Under the pieces are notes generated by a model. That model searched no databases. It was not told the origin of the DNA and saw only the letters and a program-made list of their open reading frames with translations. A DNA stretch of 64,000 nt, taken from assembly GCA_961205875.1 (NCBI GenBank), contig OY540809.1:19666267-19730266 (forward strand), in the 5' to 3' direction. Below, piece by piece: positions 1 through 12,300 of the stretch. Positions within the stretch are counted from its first letter, which is position 1. Every line of letters begins with the position of its first letter. The position numbers were made by a program, and so were the translations under genes. The DNA is from Sialis fuliginosa (Eukaryota; Arthropoda; Insecta; Megaloptera; Sialidae).

Positions 1-1603
1 TGAAGAAATTATTTTGAAAAACTGAAAATGAACAACTCTTTTTGTTTTTATTTGATGAAGCCGAACGAATTTGATACGTTCGGGTTTATTATGAATTAAA
101 AATGCATTTTTTGTGGTTTTTGGCTTTTATATTTCTATACACAGCCAAATTTATATTTTTATGTTCTGATAATTATGTGTTAAAAAATGCACAATGTTTT
201 TATTAAAGAATGCCAAAAAATACATTTCAAAATATTTTTAAAAATAATTTTTTGTATCAACAATAATAAATTACTTATTAAGTCAAAAATTCTGTAATTT
301 TTTCCTACCTACTTAATTTAAGTCAATATTTCTGAATACGCTTAACATTTTTTTGTAATGAACATATTTATTTTTACTTTACAAACTATGAAATAATTTA
401 TTATTAATTACGGTAATAACTACAGGATGTTCTGTAAGTCAGGACGCATAGGGAAAAATTTAAATGTCTGCCGCTATACCTGCCACATAAAAATATAATG
501 TTTGTTGATTTACGGGACTTTCTGTAAGTATATGATATTTATTTAAGATATGATTTTTTTTTAATAATTAAGTTTAATTTATTAATAAATCACTAAATTA
601 TTTTCATTAAATTGTTTATATATTCATATTAATTCTTAAATAAATATATTTTATATTTTTCTAGTTAATAAACCAAATTGTATATTATTGTAAATATGAA
701 AATGATGTATATATATTATATAAATTTTAAAATGTATGTATTGTATAAAAATCTTTTTTTTAAGATAAAATAAAATTTTAATACTAATTTTTTGTTTTTT
801 ATTTTCTTCCAATTTTATTTTATTTGTAAGTAGGGTCTACATGACGAGACGAACACAAGATGATATTAACATACCTAATTTATAAGTCTCTTCATAGGGT
901 CTCGAAGGTAAGTTATAAGTATATTATTTTAATAATGCATTTACTATTTATTTTAAATTGAAATAATATAACATGTTTAATTCTTTTTAGACATGCTTGA
1001 ATTAATTTTACATAATATGTATTAAAATAAGATAAATAACGTATAATCCACTCAAATTAGAAATTACCTATAGGTGACAAATGGAATTAATATTCGCCTC
1101 GATTATTTTAGCGCCAATCAATGGCAAATAATGCAAGGACGTAGGCTCCCGGGTAATACAAATAAATAAATAAGTACCGATTATGCTTAAATCGTCGATG
1201 CAGTGAAAACGATGTAAGATAGAACAAAAATGAATCATTTTAACAGGTACGAAAATTTTCTATAAGAATGATACTCCGGTTTATACCTATAACTAATAGT
1301 TTAGGAGTGAGAGTCGTTTAAAACTGGAGACCAAAATTTAGTTTTTTGAATAGTCACAATTTACCTCGGTTTTCTATAAAATTTAATATTGGTATTTAAC
1401 AGTTAATAAAAATTTCCAAAAAATTCACGGTTTAACTAGACACTATTGGGAAGCTAAATAGTAAGATAGATATAGTATCAGATAATTATGTAAGTAATTA
1501 TTATTTTATCAATTTCTGCATTTCTGTTCTGAAAAATCACTTACTTACCAAGGTTAGTAAGTACTAAGTACACAGGTTGTCTCAGTAGCTTTTGATCAAT
1601 CAG
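1..1603. other. AT-rich intergenic DNA, no gene seen
   Basis: Very AT-rich with no supported frame. At about 423-530 there is a copy of a dispersed repeat (acaggatgttctgtaagtca) whose start recurs at 22444. A less AT-rich patch at 1060-1150 has no match in the window. Confidence 0.5.
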
Positions 1604-1722
1604 CTTGGGCATCCCAGATGACGTATTTTTCCATTCTCGCTCCGAATTACAACTTATATTTGTTCTGATTGGGCACATCATTCCCCCTCTCCACATTTGG
1701 GCACACCAGACGACGTATTTTC
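1604..1722. repeat. Tandem duplicate of a ~90-bp unit, split by a transposon
   Basis: The unit TTGGGCATCCCAGATGACG… at 1604 recurs at 1698 as TTGGGCACACCAGACGACG…; its second copy resumes at 2491 after the inserted element. The uninterrupted first copy shows what the target looked like before insertion. A short open frame here is an artefact of this repeat. Confidence 0.7.
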
Positions 1723-2482
1723 TAGAGATCAGATCGGACCTTAAAATAGTGGCCCGATCCGATCCGAAACTTTTTTTTATCGGCCCGGTCCGATCCGGTC
1801 CGATTTATAAGATTTTATATTAAGGTCCGATCCGATCCGGTCCGAACATTACAAACAAAAATTAAGCCCGGTCCGATCCGATCCGAATTTCGGACCGGGT
1901 ATTTCGGGCCGGACCTGGCCGGCCCGAATCGAACTGATCTAAGAAAATTGTATTGTATTACAATACAATTTTTTTTGATAATTCATATAATAAATTATAT
2001 ATATTAAAAAGGAAGTATATAATATAAAAATATACTAATTCTAACCTGACTTAATCAATGTTTAGTAAACAATTAAATCACTGATATACGTTCAATTAGA
2101 GTATTTAATTTCGTTTATAAAGAAAATAAGTAAAACTATTGAAAAATATTAAAAATACGTCGGTGCAGGGTTTTCTTAAAAAATACTAGCGATAAAATGT
2201 ACTATTGCGTATAGGTTAGGTTATTTCTTTTTTTATGAAATTATAAGCCAAATTAGTAAAATTATAATTTTGTTAATAATATATAAAATAATAATAAAAG
2301 TAATTGTAAGTAAAAGTTTTGTTTTGAAAAAATAATATATTTACTTATTCTTTAAGTCCGACCCGGCCCGGTCCGATGTATACCAAGGTTCGGACAGGTC
2401 CGATCCGACCCGGCCCGAACATTACAAACAAAAATTAAGCCCGGTCCGATCCGATCCGAAGTTTGGACCGGGATAAATTCTA
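1723..2482. mobile_element. hAT-like non-autonomous element with GTATTTTC duplication
   Basis: Perfect 8-bp direct repeats GTATTTTC flank it (1715-1722 and 2483-2490). The ends begin TAGAGATC and close in …AATTCTA, so the exact terminal inverted repeat is only about 4 bp, extended by similar TCCG-rich sequence. Inside, two clusters of GTCCGATCCG-type motifs (about 1735-1930 and 2355-2475) flank an AT-rich core. About 55 bp (around 1843 and 2418) are repeated directly in both clusters. No transposase frame is present, so it would depend on an enzyme supplied elsewhere. The 8-bp duplication points to the hAT superfamily. Confidence 0.8.
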
Positions 2483-2490
2483 GTATTTTC

Positions 2491-5040
2491 CTCTCTCGCA
2501 CCGAACTACTGAGGCTACCTTGTACTTTACATATCTTGCTTACTTACATTATTTATAGTAACCTAACCTAACATTAAGTAAAAAATCAATTTTTTGCGCT
2601 ACGGGCCTCAAAATTTATAAACCTGGTACCTTTAATAATATCGTATGTATTATTTTGATATCAATAAGTTATTATAGTTATATCTGTAGAGAATATAAAT
2701 TAGGAAATAATTTAAATGCATAGAGTAGGTAATAAAGACACACCTTCTAAGATTGTTATTTGTCTATCTTTGTCTAAATAATAGCGATAAATAGTTATAA
2801 AGTACAAAAACATGTATATTTCGAGGTTATTTTTGTCTAATAAATAATAATTATTAATAACGTTAACATCCGCATTATGAATTGTTTCTATTAATAGAAA
2901 CTTAATAGATTTTTCTTGATTTAATTTACGAAATAGTTTTATTTATAGATAGCGATATCATTGTTTGAATTTCTATTATTTATTTTTAGTTAGATTTTGT
3001 ATATTTAATGAAAAATATTGTTTTATTTTGTAGAGATATAAACAAAACTTGCATTGTTTTGTTATGTATTATAATAATTAAATAAATTACGTCATTAGAA
3101 GATAATATAATAAACTGCCCTGGTCGGCACAAGACTTTTTTATACACATGATACGCAAGAAATTAGATAAGTTAACACTTTCTGCTAAGAAATTCAATGT
3201 AAACTATAATGTTTGAGATAAATTTTAATTCTATTATGTGATTTTATTTCAAACGTTTTTATTATAAATAATAGGACTTTAATAATAATAGCGTTGTTAC
3301 TATATCGCTCCACGTATCATTAAGATTTTAAAATAAATATCAATTGTTTTTAATTATAAAAATAATTAATAATAAATGTTTTATATCGCCTTTAAAAGTA
3401 TTTCAGTGATAATTGATTAACAGAGAAATGTCTATTTGGAACTATCATCTCTCATACATACTAAAGTCAATTTCTCACCATTTTAGCTGTAAGCATTCAC
3501 AGACACAAAGACAGACACACAGTAACACACAGACGTCATTGAAATATTAGTCGTACGTGATTCGTGGACTCTAAAAACGAGTAATTCCGTTAAAATCTCG
3601 AGGTTTCATGTTCACTATATTTTATTATACAGTACATTTCATAATTTCATGCATGTATAAAAAAAGTAAAAATGAATCTGTAAAATTGTCTATTTGGTAT
3701 TTTTCAATGTATGCAATATTATATACATATTTGCATTAAATTGCCTATATTACTTGACACATATTTTAAATTATTTATTCTGTGATATTCTCTTTGGATT
3801 TGTTTATATTTTTCATATAAGTATACATATATATGATTACTGTTTTAATATCGAACATATCACGTATACGTTAAGATGTTAATAAACGTCACTGAACTGT
3901 CGCCATTTCAGTGTTTGTTAGCACAACCAAGCATTGTTTTATTTTGAAGATATAAATAAATATTATAGTTTTAAATATTGAATATTCATAAAACTGCTTT
4001 AATCGGTTTTGTACAAATATTTAAGAAATTACGTAACTTTTATTAATATAAAAATAATTCTGTAAAATTGTATATTATTGAATTTTGTAACATATGCAAA
4101 ATGATATACTTATCTTTGTAATTAAATTGCCTACATTGCTCTTAAAAAATTCTGACGGTATAACGTATTACTATGCCAGGAACAAAAATCAATTTTTGTC
4201 GAGTTGTTTCAACTTTACGACAAAAATAGTTAGAAACTAAATGAAATAAAATTAAATTCTCCATTAGAAAGGTTCTATGAATATTTTTCGTCTGATTCGT
4301 ACTTCACCAAATAATGACCGTCTGAATTTATTAAAAGTATTGTTTAACTTCAACTCCTAATGGCGGGGCTAGACTGGGGGTGGGTTTTTGTTTATCTGCA
4401 TAGCTGCTTAAGTTATAAACGTGAATTCGGGCAAAATAGTTTTCAATAAAAATAAAAAATTCGACATTCAGCCTCTAATGGTGGGGGTAGACAAGATCCG
4501 AGATATTTACGATTTTGTGTAGGTACCTAAAAAAATAAAAATAAATTAAATATTTCGTCCCCTGTCATGTATGGAGTATGGAGGGTTGTAATTAGTTTCA
4601 TTCGATCTGGCGGAAAAAGTACTACGGCGGAGGAGGTTTAAAAGGGGAGGGGAAACAACCCCCTATTTCACATAAGAGTTGAGATATTTACTACTTTGTA
4701 TATGTAGGTAATGAATAAAAAGCAAAAAAATAAAAATTTTAATTCATTCCGTTTAAAAATATTATTTGTGCTGCCAATATAAAAAAATATACAACGCGAG
4801 TGGAGCCGCGGACATATCCACTAGTATTATATACATATATTAATATATACAAAATAACTTGACATTTCTTTATACGCCATTATGCAAAGAAGACTTATGA
4901 TTGCGTCAAAAGACAAAGTCATAAGTAGATGAAATGTCGCTTTCTCTTATTATTTATGATTGGTGTCCACTTACATAAAATGCAATAGCTCACTTTCTCT
5001 ATCTGAAAACTGAAAAATTAAAAAAAAACAACTAAAAATA
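2491..5040. other. Intergenic repeat-derived DNA
   Basis: AT-rich with no gene seen. CCTAACCTAAC occurs near 2560-2575. A C/A-rich stretch with AGACAGACACACAG lies at about 3500-3535. From about 4330 to 4835 is a degenerate copy of a dispersed family marked by 'gtatggagggttgtaatt…' and ending gcgagtggagccgcgg…ctagt, related to segments at 10741-11000, 45440-46490 and 63408-63442. Confidence 0.55.
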
Positions 5041-5055
5041 CAAAAATACAAATTT

Positions 5056-5061
5056 TTTATT
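5056..5061 (-). terminator. Polyadenylation signal of BCAS2
   Basis: AATAAA on the minus strand, 33 bp past the BCAS2 stop codon. This is the first canonical hexamer in that direction, so it is the likely 3' end signal with a very short 3' UTR. Confidence 0.6.
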
Positions 5062-5093
5062 TTAAAAACTACATAAAATTAAATTAAATTAAA

Positions 5094-5796
5094 TTAAACA
5101 TTTGTCGTATCTGAACTTTGCATTGTAATCAAATTCTGCAATTCCTCTTCCAACTGTGAACACGCTTGCTCAAGTTCATAATTATGCGAGACGAGCGCAA
5201 CCCATCGTGCCTCTAGCTCCCGCAGCTGTTCCCCTCCTCTCGTCTGCAACGATTTCCTCTGCCAATTAACATCATGCAACGCCGTCCTTAAAGCTTTCAG
5301 TTCAGTTTGTGCAACGACTTCTGTCTTCTCTAAGGTTTCCAAGTACCTTTTCCATGCGGCTGGTCCGTGAGTTAATGCAAGTTTTAAATTCAACAATCTA
5401 ACCCGCTGGTGCTCTAATTGGGCGCAGCTGTTATCTACGCACTCGGCCCATGCTTGGGGTTCACCCAGCCTTCCAGCTGGTGGTGGAGGTAACTCGTATC
5501 GTTTCATACTAAGGGTTTCCATAGGCGCTCTGTTCTGTAGCCGTTCTAATTCTGCACGCATTGATGGTGTCTCAAATGCGCTTAGGTTAAGCGGAGCTAA
5601 GTTTTCAAGATAGTTTTTTGTCGGTCTGTAACGCCTGCATTCATCCTCTACCATAGATATTGCCTGAAATCGATTTTAATATTAAATACGTTTATTTTCA
5701 ACATAACCTCAAAGTACTTACGGCTTCTCTAACACCTGGTTCATCGTAACCTTGATCGATATAAGGTAATGCGTCTACTGAAGGATCTATCGACAT
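5094..5796 (-). CDS. BCAS2: BCAS2/SPF27, Prp19-complex splicing factor
   Basis: Two coding exons join in phase 0: 5796-5722 (25 codons, from ATG to donor GTAAGT) and 5663-5094 (acceptor TTTCAG, ending in a stop). The product is 214 aa; the human protein is about 225. Seen: DALPYIDQGYDEPGVREA at residues 8-25, then RRYRPTKNYL (35-44), SAFET, SMKRYELPPPP and NWQRK, all characteristic of the BCAS2/SPF27 family, followed by a long charged heptad-like C-terminal half that should form coiled coil. Known for the family: it is a core subunit of the nuclear Prp19/CDC5L (NTC) complex, which activates the spliceosome. The start is chosen because family similarity begins within a few residues of this Met and the 5' exon has no other Met. 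The next gene upstream lies on the same strand, 577 bp away from stop to start, so this is a compact gene with its own promoter. No damage is seen. Identity is near certain. Confidence 0.96.
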
Positions 5797-5828
5797 CTTT
5801 GATTTAATTTTGAAATATTTTCAGATAG

Positions 5829-5836
5829 AATCGATT
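5829..5836. promoter_or_regulatory. DRE-like motif in the BCAS2 promoter
   Basis: The palindrome AATCGATT lies 33 bp upstream of the BCAS2 ATG. It fits WATCGATW, the core of the DNA-replication-related element typical of insect housekeeping promoters. No TATA box is evident nearby, which suits a housekeeping splicing factor. A single 8-bp match in AT-rich DNA is weak evidence. Confidence 0.3.
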
Positions 5837-6151
5837 GATTTGTTATACAATAAACTCTGGAATACGATAATGACAGCGGTGAAAATTTGTAAACGTCAAA
5901 GTATGTATCACAAAGTATCATCAGTAGTACCAACTGTAACTTTGTTTGTTTTGTTTTAAATATAGTTACTTTCGACCAATCAGCGCCCGGCGGGAAATAC
6001 AATTGTTAAAATATCGCTTTATTAATCTTTTTGTTTTAGGATTTATTTCTACGTATATAAGATATAATATAAGATATTATAATTATTTAAAATCGTCACT
6101 CTGCAATACTGCCTTAAAGTAAATAAAACGAGTTATTTTAATATATATGTG

Positions 6152-6157
6152 TTTATT
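6152..6157 (-). terminator. Candidate poly(A) signal of the MFS gene
   Basis: AATAAA on the minus strand, 216 bp past the transporter stop codon and still well short of the BCAS2 start. It is the nearest canonical hexamer I found. AT-rich DNA makes chance matches likely. Confidence 0.4.
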
Positions 6158-6372
6158 AAAAATATTTACAAAATTGAATGCAACATTGCATTTTTAATAC
6201 TGTAAAAAAAACATAAAAAATAACTGAGTTGTTTTTAAATTATTTACATTGCTATATACATACAACATAAGGTACTGTTAATTGTATTAGATCTAATACA
6301 TAAATTATAGTACATTAAATAAAATAATAATTAAAAAATTGTTGAATATCAACAAAAATATATAAATAAATT

Positions 6373-9300
6373 TTACAATCTACTGTTTTCGAATTCTAAT
6401 CTTGGGTAATGTTTTCCATTGGAAATAGTCGGTATAGTTGGTAAGCCTGTCTCATCAGCGGTAGTGCAAATGGCATTATCGTGTCCTTCTACGTCTTTGG
6501 GTACCTGTTTTGGGCCGTCCATGAGAAACATGGTCATGAAAAACATTATAGCACCTGAAATAAAAAATGTAATGTTACTTAAAACATCAAATAATGCAGT
6601 GCTTCACAAAATGTTTAGAATTGTGACCCACGTAGCTTTAACAAGGAAATAATGCAATAATGATTCATATATTAATTAACTTTTATAAATTGAAAAACCA
6701 CGTTTATCGCGACCAAAAGTTTGAGAAACGCTGGTTTAATGTATTCAAGCGTTGAATTTATTGTGTGTGTGGGGAAGGAAGGGGTGGGGTGTGGGGGTAG
6801 ATAACGATTACTTACTTAATCCGTAGAAACCGGCGTAGAATACATAGATTGACTCTCTATACCCGATAACCTTGGATAATGGGTCTACTAAGATGGGGAG
6901 GTTACCCCCAATGTTATTCATTACGAACAGGAACACGCCAATAGCTGTGGACCTCACGTGTACAGGTACTATCTCGACAAGAACTGCGAAAACAATTCCG
7001 AACCACATCTCGGCTGAAATAAATAAACAAAAAATAGAAAAATCGTATCGGGTACGCATTTAATAGGGTTCCGTAGCCATTCTCACTAACATTTTCTACT
7101 TGAAAATAAGTATTGACGAAAGATGTAATATATATATAATGTAAGTGTACGTGTTCGTGTGACGATTTATATATTTCTTTTATTATATTTATTATATTAC
7201 TATTTATTATATTTCTAAATTTTTCATCAACTATTTTTGATAGTGTTCGTTATAATTTTCATTGAAAGTACTAATTAAAAGCTACATTCTAGAATTTTTT
7301 CAGATTTTTACATCGATAGTTTAGAAATTAAGGAGGGGGACACTAACGATTTTGAAAGTAAATACCTTGTGACTGAAGGGTTAAAATCAAAAGATCGTAC
7401 AACATTTTTGGTTGCATTTTAGGAGACCTATATAAAGACACCCCAATCGATGGGGTAAGTACACTACTATTTTTTCAAAAATCTCTTCGTAAACTACATC
7501 CATTTACCAAATTTCATCTTAATAAGTATGGAAGGGAAAAATCATATTTTTTCACGGGTTTTTGATCTGTAGAAACCTGCAAAGATCTCCAACGATCTAC
7601 AAATATCTCTAAAGATCGTTGTAAATCGTGATAGAGATTCAAACGTTGAATATTCATGAATTTTCAACATTACAGCGATCTTCAGAGATCTTTGTAGATC
7701 TTTGCAGGTCTACACAGATAAAAAACCAATGAACGAATATGATCTTGTCTCAAATTACAGATCTATCAAGATCTGATTTGATCTCGTCAGATCTAATTTT
7801 TTTCCTGGGAAAAATGAAAATTACTTACCAAAGAAATAGGAAATGCTGAGGGTAATCATAGCCCATACGGGTTCAAAAGCGACGCTCCCGAAGGCGAATG
7901 GGGTTGCCAGGAGCTGGCTGATAGCTAGACACGCTACACGGGATCTGATGCCCATCTTTGCGACGAACTTGTCGCTGACGACGCCTCCCACGACCACACC
8001 GATACCCCCGATGACGATTGTGACACCGAACAGCCACCATCCTAGGTCTACGTCCGGGAAGTAGTCTCGGAAGTACAGGTCGCAGTTGTAAGCGAAACAC
8101 ATACCGCCTGGAATAAATTAATATTTTTTATTTATTTTTTAATCGAATTTTAAAGAATTAAAATTCAGCCGTATAAGAAATTAAAAATTCATTTTAATAC
8201 ACCGGATATTTTTTTAAGGACTTTCCAGCGGATTATTTCCAAAATAAAGAATTTTTAGAAAAAATGTGTCAGAGAAAAGATTCATTTACTTTATTGGTTT
8301 TTATTTAAATTATTCCATAATTAACTACTTTTGATGAATTTAGCACGAGGAGGCACTATGTATTTTCTTGGTAGATCATTTTTGTATAACTATTTACTTT
8401 GACATATTAAATCTCATTTAGATGTTTGCATAACAAAAAAAATTTAGATTTAGATTGAAATTGTCAAATATTAAAATTGTTTGATAATACGTGATTTTTG
8501 AAGACATTTTCTTCAATACGAGTTGAAATTTAGTGCAAAGTATTAAATTTTATGTTCGAGTGTACAAACTGCATGTGCATACTATCTTTTTAGTGCAATT
8601 ATATGTATATAACCCATAAATTAAAATTTTAAATTTTTTTAAATCAATATTTATTTCTGAATACAAAATCTGTATGGACCATTATTATCTAAAATCGAGT
8701 AACTTTTTACAAACACCAATTGCAATATATATGTATTATCAATATATTCATTACAAATTCATTATGCACTTTATTAATTTATGGGCGTGCATATCATCTA
8801 TAGTATAAATTATTAATGACATTAACAATTGCAAATTCTATTCAATATGAATTGATTCCATTATAGGTAGTTTTCTATTACATTGCGTAGATATTATATT
8901 CGTATAACAATAGGCCATTGTTAATATGATGCATATCATTTTATTTATATACAATATAAACTCGTGATAATTTTTATTTTATTTTATTTTTTATTAATAT
9001 TAATTATTGGATTACAATATTTCATGGAGAAAAGAAGGTGATATTCAAATCACTGTAGTTATGGTAAAAATAACGATAAAGAAGTAAATAAAAATGTATT
9101 TTAAAGATTGAAATTTCTACTTTTCAATGCTTTTTGCAAATTAAAATTTAATTAATTTGTAAAAGAGTTATAGGATTTTAAAGCAAGCAGCATTTTTTGA
9201 AATTTCTATTATTATTTTTTTTTTTACTGTTTTTAATATAATAATGAAAGATATCATTTCACTTTCAAAATGATTTAAAAAAATTTAAATTCTGATTTTT

Positions 9301-12300
9301 TCCACAGTTATTTAAAATTAAACTAAAAATAATAATTTAAAATACTCAAATCGAAACAAAAAATTTAGTTTTTGCTGTGGATCTTGTCTTCTAGGTATAA
9401 GCCGCGTCGATTTGATCGTTATATCGACCAACGTTTCGTTGCATACTGCAGTGAACATCTTGCCAAAAAGCTTGTATTATTATTTTGTATTAATTGATAT
9501 TATATTCTTCCATTTATTGTTAGTTGCTTGTTTGAATATTAATGTTCAGTTTTAATTGAAGGATATCAAATTATCTTAACTAGATTTTGAATCTTTGCCC
9601 TTTATACAACTGTAATTAAAGCGAGTACAATTTATGAATGCATAATTGCAGCCCACGACTACCAACTTTATATTCTGTGTTGGCGCTAGTTAGTTAGTTA
9701 TTCTATCAATAAGTTAATATCATCAACATGTTTGAAACTATCGGATTTTGATCGTCTATTTCCAATTCAAATATCATCAATAAACTTAACTTTGGCGTGG
9801 TCGTTAAGACGTTATTAATATTATACAATACATACCATAGACAAGCTAGTTTATGGGCGGTTTAAAAAAAAAGGTTTTTATTTTTTATTTTTGGTTCTAG
9901 AGCAAAAAATTACTGACCGCCATTTTGTTTTGGAACAAAATGATGTATATAAAAAAAAGATATTTTTATTCTAAAGTTTTAACTCATAAAATTTGTATTT
10001 CCAAAGTGGGAGGGGGGGCTTTCGTAATAACCGATTATCTGTCATTAAATTTGATTTTATTTTGTTTTAAAGGTTTTTTAAGTATCGTTCACACCCTATC
10101 TTATTTGAATTGCAATTAATTTGTAAAAAAAATTATTATTTCGTTACGATTTTAACGGTGTGGTGTAATTTTAGACTTAAGCTACACCACTGTAGTAAAT
10201 TTACTTCCAGTTTTAATTAGGTAATTGTAATTCATTTGTAAAAAAATGTTGAAGTAGGTTTAATTAGATTGGGCTATAGATGCTGATGTAAATTTAGGGA
10301 CATATTTTTTATGTTTGTACTTTTGTACTAAATAATTTCTAAAAAATGGTATATACTATAAATATAAATAATTTAATTAAGAATTAAACATAAATATAAT
10401 ATATTTACCACAATGTCTTACTGAAGCTGCTAAACATAGTAAAATGACTCTTGGTTCAGCAATTACAGACCAAATTGTGATTTTCTTAGTATTTTCATCC
10501 TGCTTCGTGTTTTCTTCACCGATAGACTGTCTCTCAGGTTCTTTCAATGTAAACGCAGTCAAGAATGCCATGATCACTCCAATAATTCCCCCACCGTAGT
10601 AACAAACTCTCCATCCCTATAACAATGAAATATATTATCAATATATCGATCTAAAAAAAATAGTATAAATTTTTAAAAAGTATCATGTTTGTCAACATAG
10701 AACTCTGCAACTATGTGCTATATATGAATATGCTATGATGAAAAACGTTGGTTCGTATGTATGTGTTCTCATCAAACCTAAACCACTGGACGTATCTAAG
10801 CCAATTTTCTTTTAACCGGTAGGTGACGCTGGGATTGAGATATTTACGAAAATGTGTATTTATGGACTGATTTTTAAACAATTTATTTTTCGGCAGAACA
10901 ACGTTTGTCGGGTCAGCTAAAACAACAATAACAACCCTCCATACGTGACAGGGGGTGAAATATTACCTCCCGTGCAAAGCCGGGACGAGTCCGCTAGTGA
11001 TAATATAAAAATTAATAAATAATTTATACTAATGATTAGTTTAAATGTCCACTATTTTTACACCCATTGGCCGATTGTCATCAAATTAAGTGTCTATAGA
11101 TTATGATTCAGTAATGGCAGTATTTAATCAAATATCAACAAATATTTATAATTTAGTACATTTAATTAAACAAGTATCCAACATTGGGGTATGATCCAAG
11201 ACTGGTACCAGTACCTTGTAGTAATTTACCGAAAAAATAATTTTACAGTTTAATTTTTAATGTGAGACTTACCAGATCATAGAAGTTCATTTCCGGTATG
11301 TACCGGCCGACTGGAAATGCTATCCCGTATCCACCGTATATCCCCCAGTTGAATATAGACATGACTAGACCGCGCTTATCTTCCGGGAATATGTCAGACA
11401 GGATTCCGGTCGCCATGGGATTGCAAGCAGCTTCTCTGAAAATCAAACACACAAAAGTTAATATTTGATTTGATTTAAGTTCTCTGTTTAATGCCGTTCT
11501 GTTATAATTTTAAGTTCTTAGTTTTTCTAAAATAAAAATTATTTTTAGCTAGGTATATAGTATATACATCATGAAACAAATAGAAAGCGAATTCACAGTG
11601 CTTCTTCGTGGTTAATTCGTCAGAGAGATTTAATTATCAAACAGTTTTAATATTTGACAATTTCAATCTAAATCTAACAAACAACGAATTGCAAATTGAG
11701 ATAAATCTTTGTAAGGGAATATTTTACAACGAATGTTGCAATGACCTATATTATAGGAAATTGAATGATCTACAAAAAAGACTCTATAAATTTTCATGTA
11801 AATTGTGTCGTTCTTAAGATATCTTGAAAAAATAAATATTTTGTGGTGTCACCCTTCCCCCTTACACACGATTTTAATAATTTTGAAATGGAACCGTTGT
11901 CAAGCCAGACCCAATCTACTAACCAAGTTTCATTAATATCGATTCAGTAATTCATGAGCTATGCGTGTGACAAGGATTCAGAGGACAGACAGACAGACAG
12001 ACACGGTATGAAAAGTATTTGTCTTGATCTTAAACGGAAAGATCAAGTTAAAATTTTGAAATCGGGGAGCAATTTAATGGGGGAGGTCTATGATCCACAT
12101 GCTCCCCTCTCAAAAAAAGCGATAAAACAAGAAAAAGAAAATATATAATACAATTTTTCATATTAACTAAAAATATTTTAAATATAAAAAAATATAAGTA
12201 ATTTATGGTTCTCATTTTAAATTTTTGACTCACCCAGCAGCTAGAATCATCCTTAGCACCACCAGGTGCCAGTACTCCTTGACGGCCCCCATCAGGAATA

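Noticed and set aside
5787-6002. Minus-strand frame of 71 codons upstream of BCAS2
   Set aside because: It lies in the promoter/5' region, overlaps the true BCAS2 start in another frame and has no domain.
6872-7063. Plus-strand frame opposite the exon at 6816-7013
   Set aside because: Antisense of MFS coding exon 6, with no features of its own.
7843-8100. Open frames on both strands at 7843-8064 (+) and 7873-8100 (-)
   Set aside because: They are shadows of MFS coding exon 5 in other frames; the exon's own frame has the conserved motifs and correct splice phases.
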